A program made the position numbers and the translations under genes. A stretch of DNA of 64,000 nucleotides. It comes from an uncultured Treponema sp. (lineage in GTDB: Bacteria > Spirochaetota > Spirochaetia > Treponematales > Treponemataceae). Position 1 is the stretch's first letter; each line of letters starts with the position of its first letter. The DNA lies in assembly GCA_900319625.1 (NCBI GenBank), contig ONPD01000001.1, positions 1 through 64,000 on the forward strand. Direction: 5' to 3'. The notes under the pieces were generated by a model. That model had not been told where the DNA came from, did no database searches, and worked only from the letters and a program-made list of their open reading frames with translations. Positions 12,501-18,035 of this stretch are shown here, piece by piece.

Positions 12501-13011
12501 TATTATCATCCGCAGCTTTTCCGTTCAGGGTGAAAAGGCGGCCGTAGGTTTTGATTTCTGAATCGCTATCGCTTGCTGACTTCAAATACTGCAAAATCAC
12601 CACCGGCGGAGTATTATCCACTGTATAGGAGCGGGTAAGCGAGGTTGTGTGGCCGCCGTTATCGGTGAGGTTGATGGTTGCGAGGTAGGTTCCGTCTACG
12701 AGGGGCTGGTTTGAGTCGGCGGGATTAACCTGACAGAGCCAGCTGTTTTGTTCGATTTTTCCGTTGTAGGTTAAAACCTTGTTTGTGTTAATATTTTTCA
12801 GGCTGAGTGTAACTGCGCTGACACTTCCATCATCCTTCCAGGTACCTTTTACTGCAAAAGAATCACGGATAATCGCATTTACAGGAGGAGTTTCAATTGT
12901 ACCCGTTGGCGCTTCAGTATCAACAGCTCCACCAAGTCCGATATCGCAGGCTGAAGCAATGACAAAAAGAGATAATGACGCTAATGCGCCCATAAATATT
13001 TTACCTTTCAT
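568..13011 (-). CDS. Giant Ig-like repeat surface lipoprotein (4147 residues)
   Basis: Predicted to be exported and lipid-anchored: a short charged N-terminus, a hydrophobic stretch and a lipobox-like IASAC put the lipidated Cys at residue 22. From about residue 30 to 3400 it is a chain of bacterial Ig-like units. At least fourteen carry the boundary motif D-(N/T)-x-x-P-x-(V/I), as in VDNTPPVV, IDDTKPVV and VDSAAPVV. An IPT/TIG-like domain follows at about 3430-3500 (ITVEGFNLNGTSSKVMIG). From about 3660 to the end there are beta-propeller-like repeats built on a Y-x-S/A-Y-Y-D...LKYAYM pattern. I chose ATG at 13009-13011, which has GAGG five bases upstream; a GTG two codons earlier overlaps that site. 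An adhesin, glycan-binding or structural surface role is inferred. It stands alone with no export genes beside it. Confidence 0.85.
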   Translation of the reverse strand: MKGKIFMGALASLSLFVIASACDIGLGGAVDTEAPTGTIETPPVNAIIRDSFAVKGTWKDDGSVSAVTLSLKNINTNKVLTYNGKIEQNSWLCQVNPADSNQPLVDGTYLATINLTDNGGHTTSLTRSYTVDNTPPVVILQYLKSASDSDSEIKTYGRLFTLNGKAADDNNISKIDVLVYSDAACSDSGYITTITKQNIPAAIEQNVATFGDESGFYEKIYGYTTAQPDSVQRYCKIFAYDEAQRYPVDGSAQSESDKNGNCQTKYYFQTTIEKLGYDTYKTTELYNMFNGTYSNSSSTQAAGDDVSTIIKTLNENSINVGTFKLNPNNNPSFAVIGLNKVLVSGDSMDEEVTDNNNTYRQAQASYTLTNGTENSGTPLTINITPGLDNYAIDTDTVKIYFQECDEKGVVKSEAEKIAIGEKLTSIKTAPVATDNFQGLSTNKYYKICIEGSDTKGNEILPPSTSEGKEQLYAFYLAPTEGVIELSITSKPYMNDTGAEPDTNYISSVVEDGSNYKKLKVTLTYSYNGSKDLFAYREYDYSSGDITTKARDSALATGTDATWTETIDASELKNHSKIAYMLKNEDGTNYSRNRYITLKIDDTKPVVLNSGADLISFPSATETSNSSFKFEGKATDADSGISKVYVKLYQTKTENGSEVEDTTKSVTKEASGTTNWTLQVIKGDSDFTAILADEGKKKAEIWAVDKVGLKSEPVTIDWIYKATKPTLRLTGYQPKDGSDVSLQKDLSSLAADFATGKIFTLKGIANDAFGVKKITVVQTNKVTNAIKEYTTETNGGIEYTEQTDGWVWSIPNLPDGGITQNATVKYEYKFTVTDKADLPTEFQKLTVTIDNTPPEVTEITTPLKAFGDKAFGSGDYVFKGSAKDDDDGVGIKSVVYKIKEASDSSEITSWETATYSEGNWSFNQSFGSASGNLGEGKYTLYVKAIDKADNVSDYKGEKDETKIKPRNFCVDFANPVIEEVKVVYGNSNSTANEGNSIIINKKNSADKFHLEVKASDTLGIESVKAKYGTESKALTCNSTNSVWVSEDFENQGAYNFEIVAEDKSGNGVTGSEATPGKTVSRAFTVLFDKVEPSFTLVSVKGQPIASTDDNSSVWYNSQTVSLEIEANDDATGTEDKGSGIDIIECVGLPKGSEPTASTEWTALTKKTEKNTGGSQRTYYKGSVIFPENAGKESRLYIRATDKAENEALFKTKSGEYIAFNIDMTAPEFKSLFYQVDGGSLKTSGGTVYLTENKKITVYGSCKDDESTIKEITSDLTDVTFTFYKALKDAQENEIALTSSNINKFFDDSNNKATKAAERRYWKAVFTPTFTSGDTVDFNITAKNGADKDTKIAPAFTITKDTKPPVIVRENVNFTLLDSKDKPVYMKGEKGVFDSSTDKYKEKYYVNNKRDKFTISGIATDNIGLDTVALKAKDQAGNDITIDSTPSGSASTWTFSDIDLSKAKKVKIENGEPVIENVDLTADGVTGVTLYVELTDLAGNKNTDANQKFEVVFDREAPKGVHLQDEKGKDIYFRITEDDNDDILTSNSLWNDTFDKNAGKKYANDSWSNKLNLTIRGLFDDGDILKADGSSYSDADVNKPEVSGVKKIYYKVYNGNEYNKWKAKLINLKDNDEIDSINSALADDVKGSNPIIPQLEEKRVFYTDNSNQSAGLTLGGKLTSEDCITSTDTTKKHWAKIKSNYKEQLTGTVEGTNYLVIVAEDNVGNYAVDVATLNNGDIYNHYSLNIDTNAPVVTCEQLSSELLSNATDAVDENGNPRTGKTKHGNISLNGTITEALSGVDSLTIKIDGKTAHTAIINNGSWNITLPGSYFEGLSGNKVIKAIATDKAKNESTTTVANVIVDSAAPVVNLNLTDNTTVNGKQTLKGTISDSYLTEDPVNSAGTMVLYYTTNDTLGAKTGDDLKTSTDYVDAVSKDVGADTKWVKFGTAKHGTSWEFTDINTSQLKLKEKSTSTEPKRDYEYITDGSKVYFTVKATDKAGNIGFSAPKSFTVDQDTDRPVITIKNLPLESMTSAGVWAKDNLLFGTVTDDDSISEVYVMRKNADEDEPSANDDGWGNNLLEGGIWQYSIPKDGYGVFYFKVVDPQNPANPYISSATKTLQSTPKIYDNKSTPNQYGIRGATTDSRVYLKVDTKKPEIRNVFYRLSDSTTEITVPANELSEMLTNSTKPAGWEILTAAGLDYIGGTSSSRCLWILYDFWDDNGVKEIETEQIKREGQSVDGVSSETFVPTENSAPTYRLIKFDLSTLNSGDNKLTLKVKDQADSSSEPKEYTIKIDNTAPSLVVINPQEGSEEYGSLTVSVSGSVSDEHINSTNITNLSGLYFAITSTTVTQPTTWTNIKDCVTGTGRWTILFEKGKDSDLGLADDGFYHAKELNNYLVDLFDDVTITDGKITDINKDVKLWVYSVDSLGNTTFANPQTVTFKVYTQADKPEVVIDYPDPKAAEATLAGLIRIAGSATIKAEKVASVWLKIDPDYIDSEYEEKQKYNVEKYFASDWESKLTTGLKRGDYASKIEPSGNSTIGNAIKAEGTTSWRCIINSQNEFEKKKDGSYRKVAVQAYALSSTGKESNLGTVVFTINPDKPQIMSQEDDSSVLMLINHKDVSQATKKMVYEENMWITGKWYLIGSVRHGAGIQEFVCKNNKFIKDAAVDATVLTQDMKNAGYDVTERSDSTSTTSGKNWNFVIPVGSSADGAVGTEEFNITVYDNGAGAYDTKTIKIRYDNKAPNGFTAKTINDPLSKTDTDKEYEFRNSNGQFALSGELKEGTDESGVKRIAFYFTREAKAEKTSTTKTTYFIDPMITKVSSDTIEPYKYRNNYVDVSKTGISYSNPNEGGDGLYWCETTISSVSEKNVTLLSLPAVFAQNVRKGGLCKINNVVYTIKGKSGLTITLDSAPATATNAYFALAQVIDNTSIETGPTNLFSETDHLDNKDGDCMQEGLTGTGGNYEWQATINSTNLYDGPVTLHFVYYDKAGNSAHEEFSGMICNNAPRIASITVKSDYDGNTQFEGDEVSPYYPNGSTTVSGVTKASKAVSGTVVVSKNGNAFKILKDNSAIDIEMVGGNGNLHYEYAIGTTAGAKNIKSKSSEDSDWAAWVDSEDSDLGSGSEDNYNENSTYVESSHTHTIDLPVSFFTETGKKVPNNAQGGKTWFQYKIWDDTDGTTKFVDSQNVTVQLALDVQVTDDIEPNVVIDRFKWNSASDNSLYQDKPENGHIELENDLPAAFTANGTGEYDRDPKVSGKIVLTGYVYDNKRLQNIKIDISKSSVLSTATTVAVYDNQNKTWKDSDTPGDVTGLTKGTMEANGWRFTVDANDKDSYFGESGHKVKWTFEYDTTKVTKIADIDVVVTVTATDSADKPSTDRTEAEASTEVTEKHKPSYQMDVVPYITGIKTDLSVGKNQNSWTTLSRSALGIYPVSRGSNITVEGFNLNGTSSKVMIGSEEYTPESNGTTTNNLVITTNAATTSAGVVAKTGSVESLNNRTVKTVAYNQEPNNKNNNILSDARELHIVDVYTTSNSEDKRMLDMAINPVNDSINFSAGYKDASFATMSNALEDSVGTISSLRSSYTRYFDNALSINSSGTIFTVSACGDTYAAPVSGWGSGPSHFALTRGSFNTTNLSEYRQNRGQNNIIFLESNWNGADLNNLDRYKWPSLAVTGTDEATKGYISYYDTTQRIIKFRYFTSDGTDVANNFTEMTGGSGTVNQANAKIYYSVEGTVNSGTYSQGYTAIAGANANSPYSAVGASGDTAIVSWYDSTSGALKMKYNTSPSTSFSGYQEFTAIPTGMGYVATGKSYTFTYDSSYASFTASGIDSNQDGAFVKVDNEYYELEYYTYGGSRLNRKYYYKIKDYNSTNTLTNAELYEYKNNSITGEFNISVDGKPSEHVTFAWSNPSAGDTKHEFAYQLNLLLSKKYGAYAEVDPKTNKVTVRSMQTGSGSSISITEITNGGVVSEPVAGAGESWHEVTVDNDSSGQYVAMKTDSKGGIHFAYYDTSNGDLKYAYMSSVDATPVVVTVDGYQQVGQYVDLAIREGESVDGTVCIVPYISYYSMSNGDTNRAAKVAKLAKPLISVTGNATITSANASGVAEDGELFTGNWEVFHVPTNGKPDQYRVNIGVTSSGNVYVSYLADRIIEYVKVY

Positions 13012-13169
13012 AGACACCTCGCTACAAAATTTATACGCAGCAAAACAAAAAAAAGTATAAATTATCCCCGATTTTTTTATGAAAACTTTTTTTAGCAGAG
13101 AATTTAGAGCTGATAAAAACTTTTTATATATCCTAATCTTATAACTTTATCGGAACTTTATCAAATTTG

Positions 13170-13183
13170 TGAAAGCACTTTCA
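13170..13183. promoter_or_regulatory. LacI/cre-type operator-like palindrome
   Basis: TGAAAGCACTTTCA is a near-perfect inverted repeat of the LacI-family type. It matches the operator-like site in front of the LacI gene near 34687 (TGAAAGCGGTTTCA) at 12 of 14 bases. It lies in the divergent region about 160 bases before the giant lipoprotein start and 53 bases before the rsmI -35 box, so it could serve either gene. The bound regulator is not known. Confidence 0.45.
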
Positions 13184-13235
13184 GGTCAAAATAACAAACA
13201 TTTTTATAGTAAAATCGTGTATTTTAACAAAGAAT

Positions 13236-13264
13236 TTGCTCTTTTCTTCTATATAGAATATAAT
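13236..13264 (+). promoter_or_regulatory. rsmI promoter, predicted leaderless
   Basis: A -35 TTGCTC (13236-13241), a 17-base spacer and a perfect -10 TATAAT (13259-13264). Transcription should begin about seven bases beyond the -10, which is the GTG start codon at 13271 itself. No Shine-Dalgarno sequence is present. Confidence 0.7.
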
Positions 13265-13270
13265 ATTTGC

Positions 13271-13978
13271 GTGGCTAAACTTTACGTTATTGGAACTCCT
13301 ATTGGAAATCTTGGCGATATTACTTACCGGGCCGTTGAGACGCTTAAAAACGTTGATTATGTGGCTGCCGAAGATACCCGCCATACCCTGCAGCTTTTGA
13401 ATCATCTTGAAATCAAAAAGCCGCTCATTTCCTGCCGGGCTCAGAACGAAAAGTTTGCGTCGGAAAATATCATTAAGCTTCTGGAAGAAGGTCATGACAT
13501 TGCTTACGCAAGTGATGCGGGAACTCCCGGAATAAGTGATCCGGGTGCGGTTCTTGTTGACTGCGTTCGCGAGGCGGGCTTTGAAATCGTTCCGATTCCT
13601 GGTCCTGCGGCCTTTGCAACGCTTGTGAGTGTGGCTGGTTCTGGCGGAAAAACCCTGATTTTTGAAGGTTTTCTTTCTCCAAAACCCGGTAAGCGCCGCT
13701 CACGGGTAAAAGAACTGATGGACAGCGGAAATGCTATAGTTTTTTACGAAAGTCCCTTCAGAATTGTTAAGCTTCTTAAAGATATTTCCGATACTGATAG
13801 TAGCAGACGAGTTGTAGTCGGTCGGGAATTGACTAAACTGCACGAAGAAATCACTAGCGGAAGCGCGGCTGAGCTTTACGCTGATTATTCTTCAAGGCAA
13901 TCCATAAAAGGAGAGTTTGCAGTTTTCATTTCTGGTACAAAAAAAGATAAACATTCGGAAGAATCTGCCGATAATTAA
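13271..13978 (+). CDS. rsmI: 16S rRNA (cytidine(1402)-2'-O)-methyltransferase RsmI
   Basis: RsmI 2'-O-methylates C1402 in the decoding centre of 16S rRNA using S-adenosylmethionine. The tetrapyrrole-methylase fold signatures are all present: LYVIGTPIGNLGDITYRA at the N-terminus, AAEDTRHT, the glycine-rich SDAGTPGISDPG, IPGPAA and the late VFYESPFR and GRELTKLHEE motifs. I start it at GTG 13271, giving 235 residues, because family members begin two or three residues before LYVIGTP. The frame is open upstream to 13169, but the extra 34 residues are unlike the family and span the promoter. The GTG lies six bases after a TATAAT box with no ribosome binding site, so the mRNA is probably leaderless. 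flgM follows 24 bases later and may be co-transcribed. Confidence 0.93.
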   Translation: MAKLYVIGTPIGNLGDITYRAVETLKNVDYVAAEDTRHTLQLLNHLEIKKPLISCRAQNEKFASENIIKLLEEGHDIAYASDAGTPGISDPGAVLVDCVREAGFEIVPIPGPAAFATLVSVAGSGGKTLIFEGFLSPKPGKRRSRVKELMDSGNAIVFYESPFRIVKLLKDISDTDSSRRVVVGRELTKLHEEITSGSAAELYADYSSRQSIKGEFAVFISGTKKDKHSEESADN

Positions 13979-14002
13979 AATAGGTATAAGGGGAAGGAAG
14001 TT

Positions 14003-14293
14003 ATGATGATTAATGGAATTAATTCAATCAATCCTTTGAACAATGTTCAGGAAACTCGCAAATCAGAGGGCATTTCTAAAGCTCGTGCAACAGAATCTGA
14101 TTCAATTTCAGTTTCAAAAGAAGCTGAAAAAATGGCAGAGGCTTACTACCTGGATAAAGTTGCAGCAGAAACTCCAGATGTTCGTGCTGACAGGGTTGCA
14201 GAAGTAAGAGAAAAAATTAAAGATCCTTCTTACTTGAATGACGCCGTATTTGGTTCAGCAGCAGATAAATTCCTTACTGCTCTTGGACTTTAG
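14003..14293 (+). CDS. flgM: Flagellar anti-sigma-28 factor FlgM
   Basis: A 96-residue protein matching FlgM, which holds sigma-28 (FliA) inactive until the flagellar hook-basal body is complete. The N-terminal half is polar and probably disordered (INSINPLNNVQETRKSEG). The conserved C-terminal sigma-binding part carries DSISVSKEAEKMAEA, VRADRVAEVREKIKDPSYLND and the closing ADKFLTALG helix. Two ATGs stand side by side (14003 and 14006), with GGAAGG just upstream, so the start is uncertain by one residue. No other flagellar gene is nearby, so this looks like an isolated copy behind rsmI. A hairpin terminator follows about 60 bases after the stop. Supported by motif recognition only. Confidence 0.8.
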   Translation: MMINGINSINPLNNVQETRKSEGISKARATESDSISVSKEAEKMAEAYYLDKVAAETPDVRADRVAEVREKIKDPSYLNDAVFGSAADKFLTALGL

Positions 14294-14351
14294 TTCACGC
14301 TATAGTTTAAACTGAATGGTAATTAACCAAATCACTTAATTAAGTTATTAT

Positions 14352-14388
14352 AAGGGCGGGCGCATTGTCGTTCCGCCTTTTTATTTTT
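14352..14388 (+). terminator. Intrinsic terminator after flgM
   Basis: An 8-bp stem with one G-U pair (AAGGGCGG at 14352-14359 with CCGCCTTT at 14373-14380) leads into a T-rich run, TTTTTATTTTT. It closes the rsmI-flgM unit. Confidence 0.75.
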
Positions 14389-14431
14389 AAAAAAGTTGTG
14401 ATTGAAAATCACCTTGCACGCGGGAGTTTAA

Positions 14432-15580
14432 ATGGCAGATTTTGTTTTCAGAATTAATCCGAATATCATAATTGGTTCTTACACTGTTTCCAGGTTGGGA
14501 AATCAGGTTCGCGAATGGGGAAACCGTTTTTTTGTTATAATGGACCCGATTCTAAAAGAGCTTAAGCTTGCAGAAAAAATCCTGCAGTCTCTTGCCGACC
14601 AGAAAATCGAAACTATCGTATATTATGAATTAAATGACGGAACTTCGACTAAGGCGGTTGCCCGTGCCCTCAAGCTGGCCCGCGAAGGCCACGTTCACGG
14701 TGTTATTACCGTCGGCGGTATGAAGGCTATGACAATCGGTCGTGCGGTTGCGGCCTACTATAACGAAATCCACGATTTCTACACTTTTGTAGGGGGCGCC
14801 CAGCCAAATACTCAGGCAATTCCTTGTATCTGCGTTCCTACCACCTACCGCTTCCCCTTCATTTTTACAAGTGACCTGCCGCTTTCAGATTCCCGCAATC
14901 ATCAGATTAAATTTCTGAAAATCCAGCAGAATGTCTGCAAGCTGGCTCTGATTGACCCTAACCTTATGCTTACCCTCACAGATAATCAGAAGGCAATTCT
15001 TTCTCTTGAGCTTTTGAGCATGACTGTGGAATCCTATATATCTCAGAAGGCCAATTTCTTCAGCGATATGTTTGCCGAAAAGACTATGGAAATTCTTTCC
15101 TACGCCTTTAACGGCTCTCCTTCCATCGAAATTACAACACCGGAAGAGGTCCTGCTGGCCCAGGCCGGCGCAATGGCAAGTATGTCTGCCTCGTCTTCTT
15201 CCCTTGGAATGACAACCCTTCTTTCCATTGGAATGAACGCCCGCTTCCAGATTAAAAAACCGCTGATTGCTTCGATTATTCTTCCTTTTGCCCTTGAGGA
15301 TGCCGCAAAATTTAAGGCTGCCCGCCTTGAAAAGCTTGCCCACCTGATTGGTGCGGCAACTGAAGAACAAAAGGGTGAAGATGCAGTTAAGGCTTTTATT
15401 GATTTCGTTCGCCAGCGTATTGCGGCCGCAAATCTTCCTACCCGCCTTAAGGACACCAAACTCAGCGTTGAACAGCTTGCAACAGTCATCGAAGACGTTA
15501 AAGACACAGACATTATGAACCTTCTTCCGCGCAGTATGACTGCCGATGATTTGTTTGATTTTGTAAAACAGGCATACTAG
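14432..15580 (+). CDS. Iron-containing alcohol dehydrogenase-like protein lacking its metal ligands
   Basis: The 382-residue length and overall pattern match the group III iron-ADH family (PF00465): an N-terminal nucleotide-binding half, a PTTYRFPFIFTSD stretch at the usual P-T-T-x-G-T/S-E site, and an all-helical C-terminal half. The functional residues are gone, however. The cofactor loop GGGSxxDxAK reads GGMKAMTIGRA (95-105). By-eye alignment places E193, M197, T262 and K276 where the metal ligands D, H, H and H should be. It may be a binding or structural protein, or use different chemistry, and the substrate is unknown. The ATG has GGGAG upstream. The spoU-family gene follows after 21 bases, suggesting one operon. 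Confidence 0.75.
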   Translation: MADFVFRINPNIIIGSYTVSRLGNQVREWGNRFFVIMDPILKELKLAEKILQSLADQKIETIVYYELNDGTSTKAVARALKLAREGHVHGVITVGGMKAMTIGRAVAAYYNEIHDFYTFVGGAQPNTQAIPCICVPTTYRFPFIFTSDLPLSDSRNHQIKFLKIQQNVCKLALIDPNLMLTLTDNQKAILSLELLSMTVESYISQKANFFSDMFAEKTMEILSYAFNGSPSIEITTPEEVLLAQAGAMASMSASSSSLGMTTLLSIGMNARFQIKKPLIASIILPFALEDAAKFKAARLEKLAHLIGAATEEQKGEDAVKAFIDFVRQRIAAANLPTRLKDTKLSVEQLATVIEDVKDTDIMNLLPRSMTADDLFDFVKQAY

Positions 15581-15601
15581 GCAGCCTTCCCCGGAGCTTT
15601 T

Positions 15602-16429
15602 ATGATTGAACCAGGAAAACTTTTTCAGCTGGAAGGCGGACAAAAACGCCGCAAGCTTGCATTGACTTTTGGCGCTTTGGAACGCGACATCCGCGGAATT
15701 GCCGAAAAAGGAACAGAATATAATTTTACCTCTATGGCCCGCGCCGATTACGTGAAGGAAATCACAAAGGTTCTGCTTAAGGACCCGAAACTGCCTTCCG
15801 ACGCGGCAGCCGAGCTTACCCGACTTTTGACAGCCCAGCCCTTTGACGAGCTCCGCCTCTGTAACTGCGCCCGCAACCATCTATTGACGCTTATAGGAAC
15901 CTTCCCCGCTGAATGGGACCTGGTTATTGCGCCCCATGCGGCCCCGACAGAGGAAGACGGCACCGTACGCCAGCGGGAATTTTACCCGGGTCTTGCCGTT
16001 TACGCAGAAGATATCCGCTCACCCTTTAATCTTGGATCGATTTTCAGAACCGCCGAGGCGATGGGCGCTGAAAAGGTCTATCTTTCGCCCTTCTGTACCG
16101 ACCCTGAACAGCCCCGCGCAATCAGAAGCGGAATGGGCTGTATAGAAACTCTTGGCTGGGAACGCTGCGCTCTGGACCAGCTTCCGGATGACCTGCCGGT
16201 TTTTGCCCTGGAAACGGGCGGCTGTGATTTGAAGGATTTTAAGTTCCCGGAAAAGGGAATCTGCATCATTGGCTCGGAAGAGCTTGGCGTAAGCCCTCAG
16301 GCTCTGGAACGCGCTACTTATGGCCGTGTTTCAATTCCTATGAAGGGGCTTAAGGCGTCGCTGAATGTTGGTGTTGCTTTTGGTATTTTAATGCAGGCCT
16401 GGGTAAATGCACTTAATACTCTTCGTTAA
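15602..16429 (+). CDS. SpoU/TrmH-family RNA 2'-O-ribose methyltransferase
   Basis: A SPOUT methylase that would transfer a methyl group from S-adenosylmethionine to a ribose 2'-OH of tRNA or rRNA. The three SpoU motifs are clear: motif 1 AEDIRSPFNLGSIFRTAEA (the catalytic-site N and R), motif 2 CIIGSEELGVSP, and motif 3 VSIPMKGLKASLNVGVAFG at the C-terminal knot. The first 140 residues are an extension with no family I recognise, longer than in TrmH and perhaps an RNA-binding part. The target nucleotide cannot be told from sequence. The start is ATG 15602 with GGAG five bases upstream. It sits 21 bases after the ADH-like gene. Its 3' end overlaps the convergent gene on the other strand by 17 bases. 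Confidence 0.87.
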   Translation: MIEPGKLFQLEGGQKRRKLALTFGALERDIRGIAEKGTEYNFTSMARADYVKEITKVLLKDPKLPSDAAAELTRLLTAQPFDELRLCNCARNHLLTLIGTFPAEWDLVIAPHAAPTEEDGTVRQREFYPGLAVYAEDIRSPFNLGSIFRTAEAMGAEKVYLSPFCTDPEQPRAIRSGMGCIETLGWERCALDQLPDDLPVFALETGGCDLKDFKFPEKGICIIGSEELGVSPQALERATYGRVSIPMKGLKASLNVGVAFGILMQAWVNALNTLR

Positions 16430-17900
16430 AGGCATCATCCAGCTTATTTAAGATATACACAAACTGGTCTTCTGTATAAATATCAAACAAAGCCAGATAT
16501 TTTGAATCAATCTGATAGAAATCAATATGATGCTCGCTGTAGGCATAAAGAACTTCTGCCACATAAAGAGGGGGCATATATTTCTGCAGGCGTTCCGGCA
16601 CGTAGTTAGTCGTATTCCAGCCTGAAACAAGAGCCAGAGTTTCTTCAGAAAATTTCAGTTTTTTCATATACATAAAGGCCAGGAAACCGCCGACCATTCC
16701 ATCATAAAAGATTGTCCGGATTCTTTCTGAATTGTCATACTGCTCACTCAAATCTTTTATGAACTGTTCCTGAACCTGGGTCGGATTCCTGAGTAAATCA
16801 AGTCCAATGCTGTCCAGAAGTCCGAGCGTATAATATTCCTGGGCATTAAAAATCTCCTGGAAATCAGGATTATTCTGAACAAGATTATATACATAGAAAG
16901 AAACTTTCTGGGCGTGCCTTTTGGTAGATTCCAGATCATTGAATTCCATAACTTCAACATCAGGATTATCAGATGAAAAAATATTTCTGAGCTGGTCATC
17001 TGTAAACTGCTTGAGGGCCTTTTTCAAATCAAGCTGTTCCCGCTCGTTGTCGACCGTATTTTTTACCAGCAGAAAGGCCAGGGTATCATCCTTCATAATA
17101 TGCTTGAGAAGTTCTTCCCTGTTTACTTCAGCCTTATCAAGAATTGTGCGCACCTGGCGGTAGCTGGCAAGGCGAATTGGAATCTGTTCCTGAAGCTTTA
17201 CATACTCATAGGTAAGCAGCTGAACTGCATTATAAATGTCGGCGTTACAAGGCAGGATGATTTCTGTGATTGTTTCACGGTCAGTTGAATAACATTTGTA
17301 ATTATCCTTACCAAGTCCAACCTTCTGCAGCATCAAAATGATGATGATGATTCCAAGACCGGCACCTTCCGACGGATCCAGGGCTTTTGCATAAACTTCT
17401 TCAATGCTGTTGAACTTCTTTGCGTTCTGAATCTTTGAGCGGATCTTTTTTTCCTCATCAAGTGTCAGAACAGCCTTGTTTTTAATCTGAATTTTGATTT
17501 CCAGGCCGCAAAACTGGAGAAGAACCTTGATGTAAAGGCCTGATTTTTTCTGTAATTCAAGATAATGGTCGATATTTGAAAGAGTGTCTACCTTGAACTG
17601 ATCCATTCCCTTTTCATATTCCTGGGGATTGTTGATATCAAGTCCTTTTTCCTTAAAGTAGACGCGTTTTGTATTGGCTTTTTTTGCATTGGTCAGAAGC
17701 TCACCCAGACAATACTTCAGATTCTGTATCAGATGTTCCTGATAGCACTCTTCAAGAAAGGCTGTAAGGATATCATAGATATAGATTTCCATGTTGCGAG
17801 AAAGCGTGTATGTTGTGATTTCAATAGGCATCTGCAATCTGACTGAATTGCGGATTTTTTCTCTATCGAACTCAATTTTTTCTTCTAAGTCACTGACCAT
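16413..17900 (-). CDS. GHKL-ATPase-like plus HDOD-like signalling protein
   Basis: A 495-residue cytoplasmic protein with no signal or membrane segment. Residues about 55-225 look like a histidine-kinase-type ATPase fold: an N-box-like ELLTNAKKAN and, later, a G-box-like SEGAGLGIIIIILML. No phosphorylatable-His domain precedes it. The C-terminal half, about 270-490, is helical and resembles HDOD/HD-type domains (KRHAQKVSFYVYNLV, then YTLGLLDSIGLDLL), with the metal-binding HD pair not preserved. A regulatory or stress-signalling role is inferred and there is no known partner. ATG 17900 has no Shine-Dalgarno; a TTTACA/TAAAAT promoter lies only ten bases before it. It overlaps the end of the SpoU gene tail-to-tail by 17 bases. 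Confidence 0.5.
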   Translation of the reverse strand: MVSDLEEKIEFDREKIRNSVRLQMPIEITTYTLSRNMEIYIYDILTAFLEECYQEHLIQNLKYCLGELLTNAKKANTKRVYFKEKGLDINNPQEYEKGMDQFKVDTLSNIDHYLELQKKSGLYIKVLLQFCGLEIKIQIKNKAVLTLDEEKKIRSKIQNAKKFNSIEEVYAKALDPSEGAGLGIIIIILMLQKVGLGKDNYKCYSTDRETITEIILPCNADIYNAVQLLTYEYVKLQEQIPIRLASYRQVRTILDKAEVNREELLKHIMKDDTLAFLLVKNTVDNEREQLDLKKALKQFTDDQLRNIFSSDNPDVEVMEFNDLESTKRHAQKVSFYVYNLVQNNPDFQEIFNAQEYYTLGLLDSIGLDLLRNPTQVQEQFIKDLSEQYDNSERIRTIFYDGMVGGFLAFMYMKKLKFSEETLALVSGWNTTNYVPERLQKYMPPLYVAEVLYAYSEHHIDFYQIDSKYLALFDIYTEDQFVYILNKLDDAFNEEY

Positions 17901-17910
17901 TAACTTTTTA

Positions 17911-17939
17911 ATTTTAAACCCAAACTTAAATTTTGTAAA
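17911..17939 (-). promoter_or_regulatory. Promoter of the GHKL/HDOD-like gene, nearly leaderless
   Basis: On the minus strand: -35 TTTACA (17934-17939), a 17-base spacer and -10 TAAAAT (17911-17916). Ten bases separate the -10 from the ATG at 17900, predicting a leader of only about 3-4 bases. Confidence 0.55.
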
Positions 17940-17957
17940 ATATTTTTAAGCCCTACG

Positions 17958-18019
17958 TTCCTTCCAACAACTTGAGCGCAGCGAAAGTTAAGCTAAGGTT
18001 AAGCAAGTCCGGAAGTTGT
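17958..18019. repeat. Imperfect inverted-repeat spacer downstream of trkH
   Basis: The spacer holds nested inverted repeats: CTTCC/GGAAG, ACTTG/CAAGT and, as an alternative pairing, ACAACTT/AAGTTGT. No clean T-tract follows. It may be a decayed structured repeat or part of the trkH transcript end. Nothing coding is visible. Confidence 0.3.
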
Positions 18020-18035
18020 AAAGCCCATTACGACC

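Noticed and set aside
568..13011. Tandem DNA repeats or a CRISPR array inside the giant gene
   Set aside because: The repetition is at protein level only, with units of about 90-130 residues and diverged DNA; no regular direct repeats with spacers are visible.
13169..13270. Longer N-terminus for RsmI
   Set aside because: The 34 extra residues cover the promoter and are unlike any RsmI start; GTG 13271 fits the family exactly.
14885..15880. 331-residue open frame on the minus strand
   Set aside because: It lies antisense to the iron-ADH-like and SpoU genes. Its Cys/Lys/Gly-rich composition looks like no real protein and it has no ribosome binding site.
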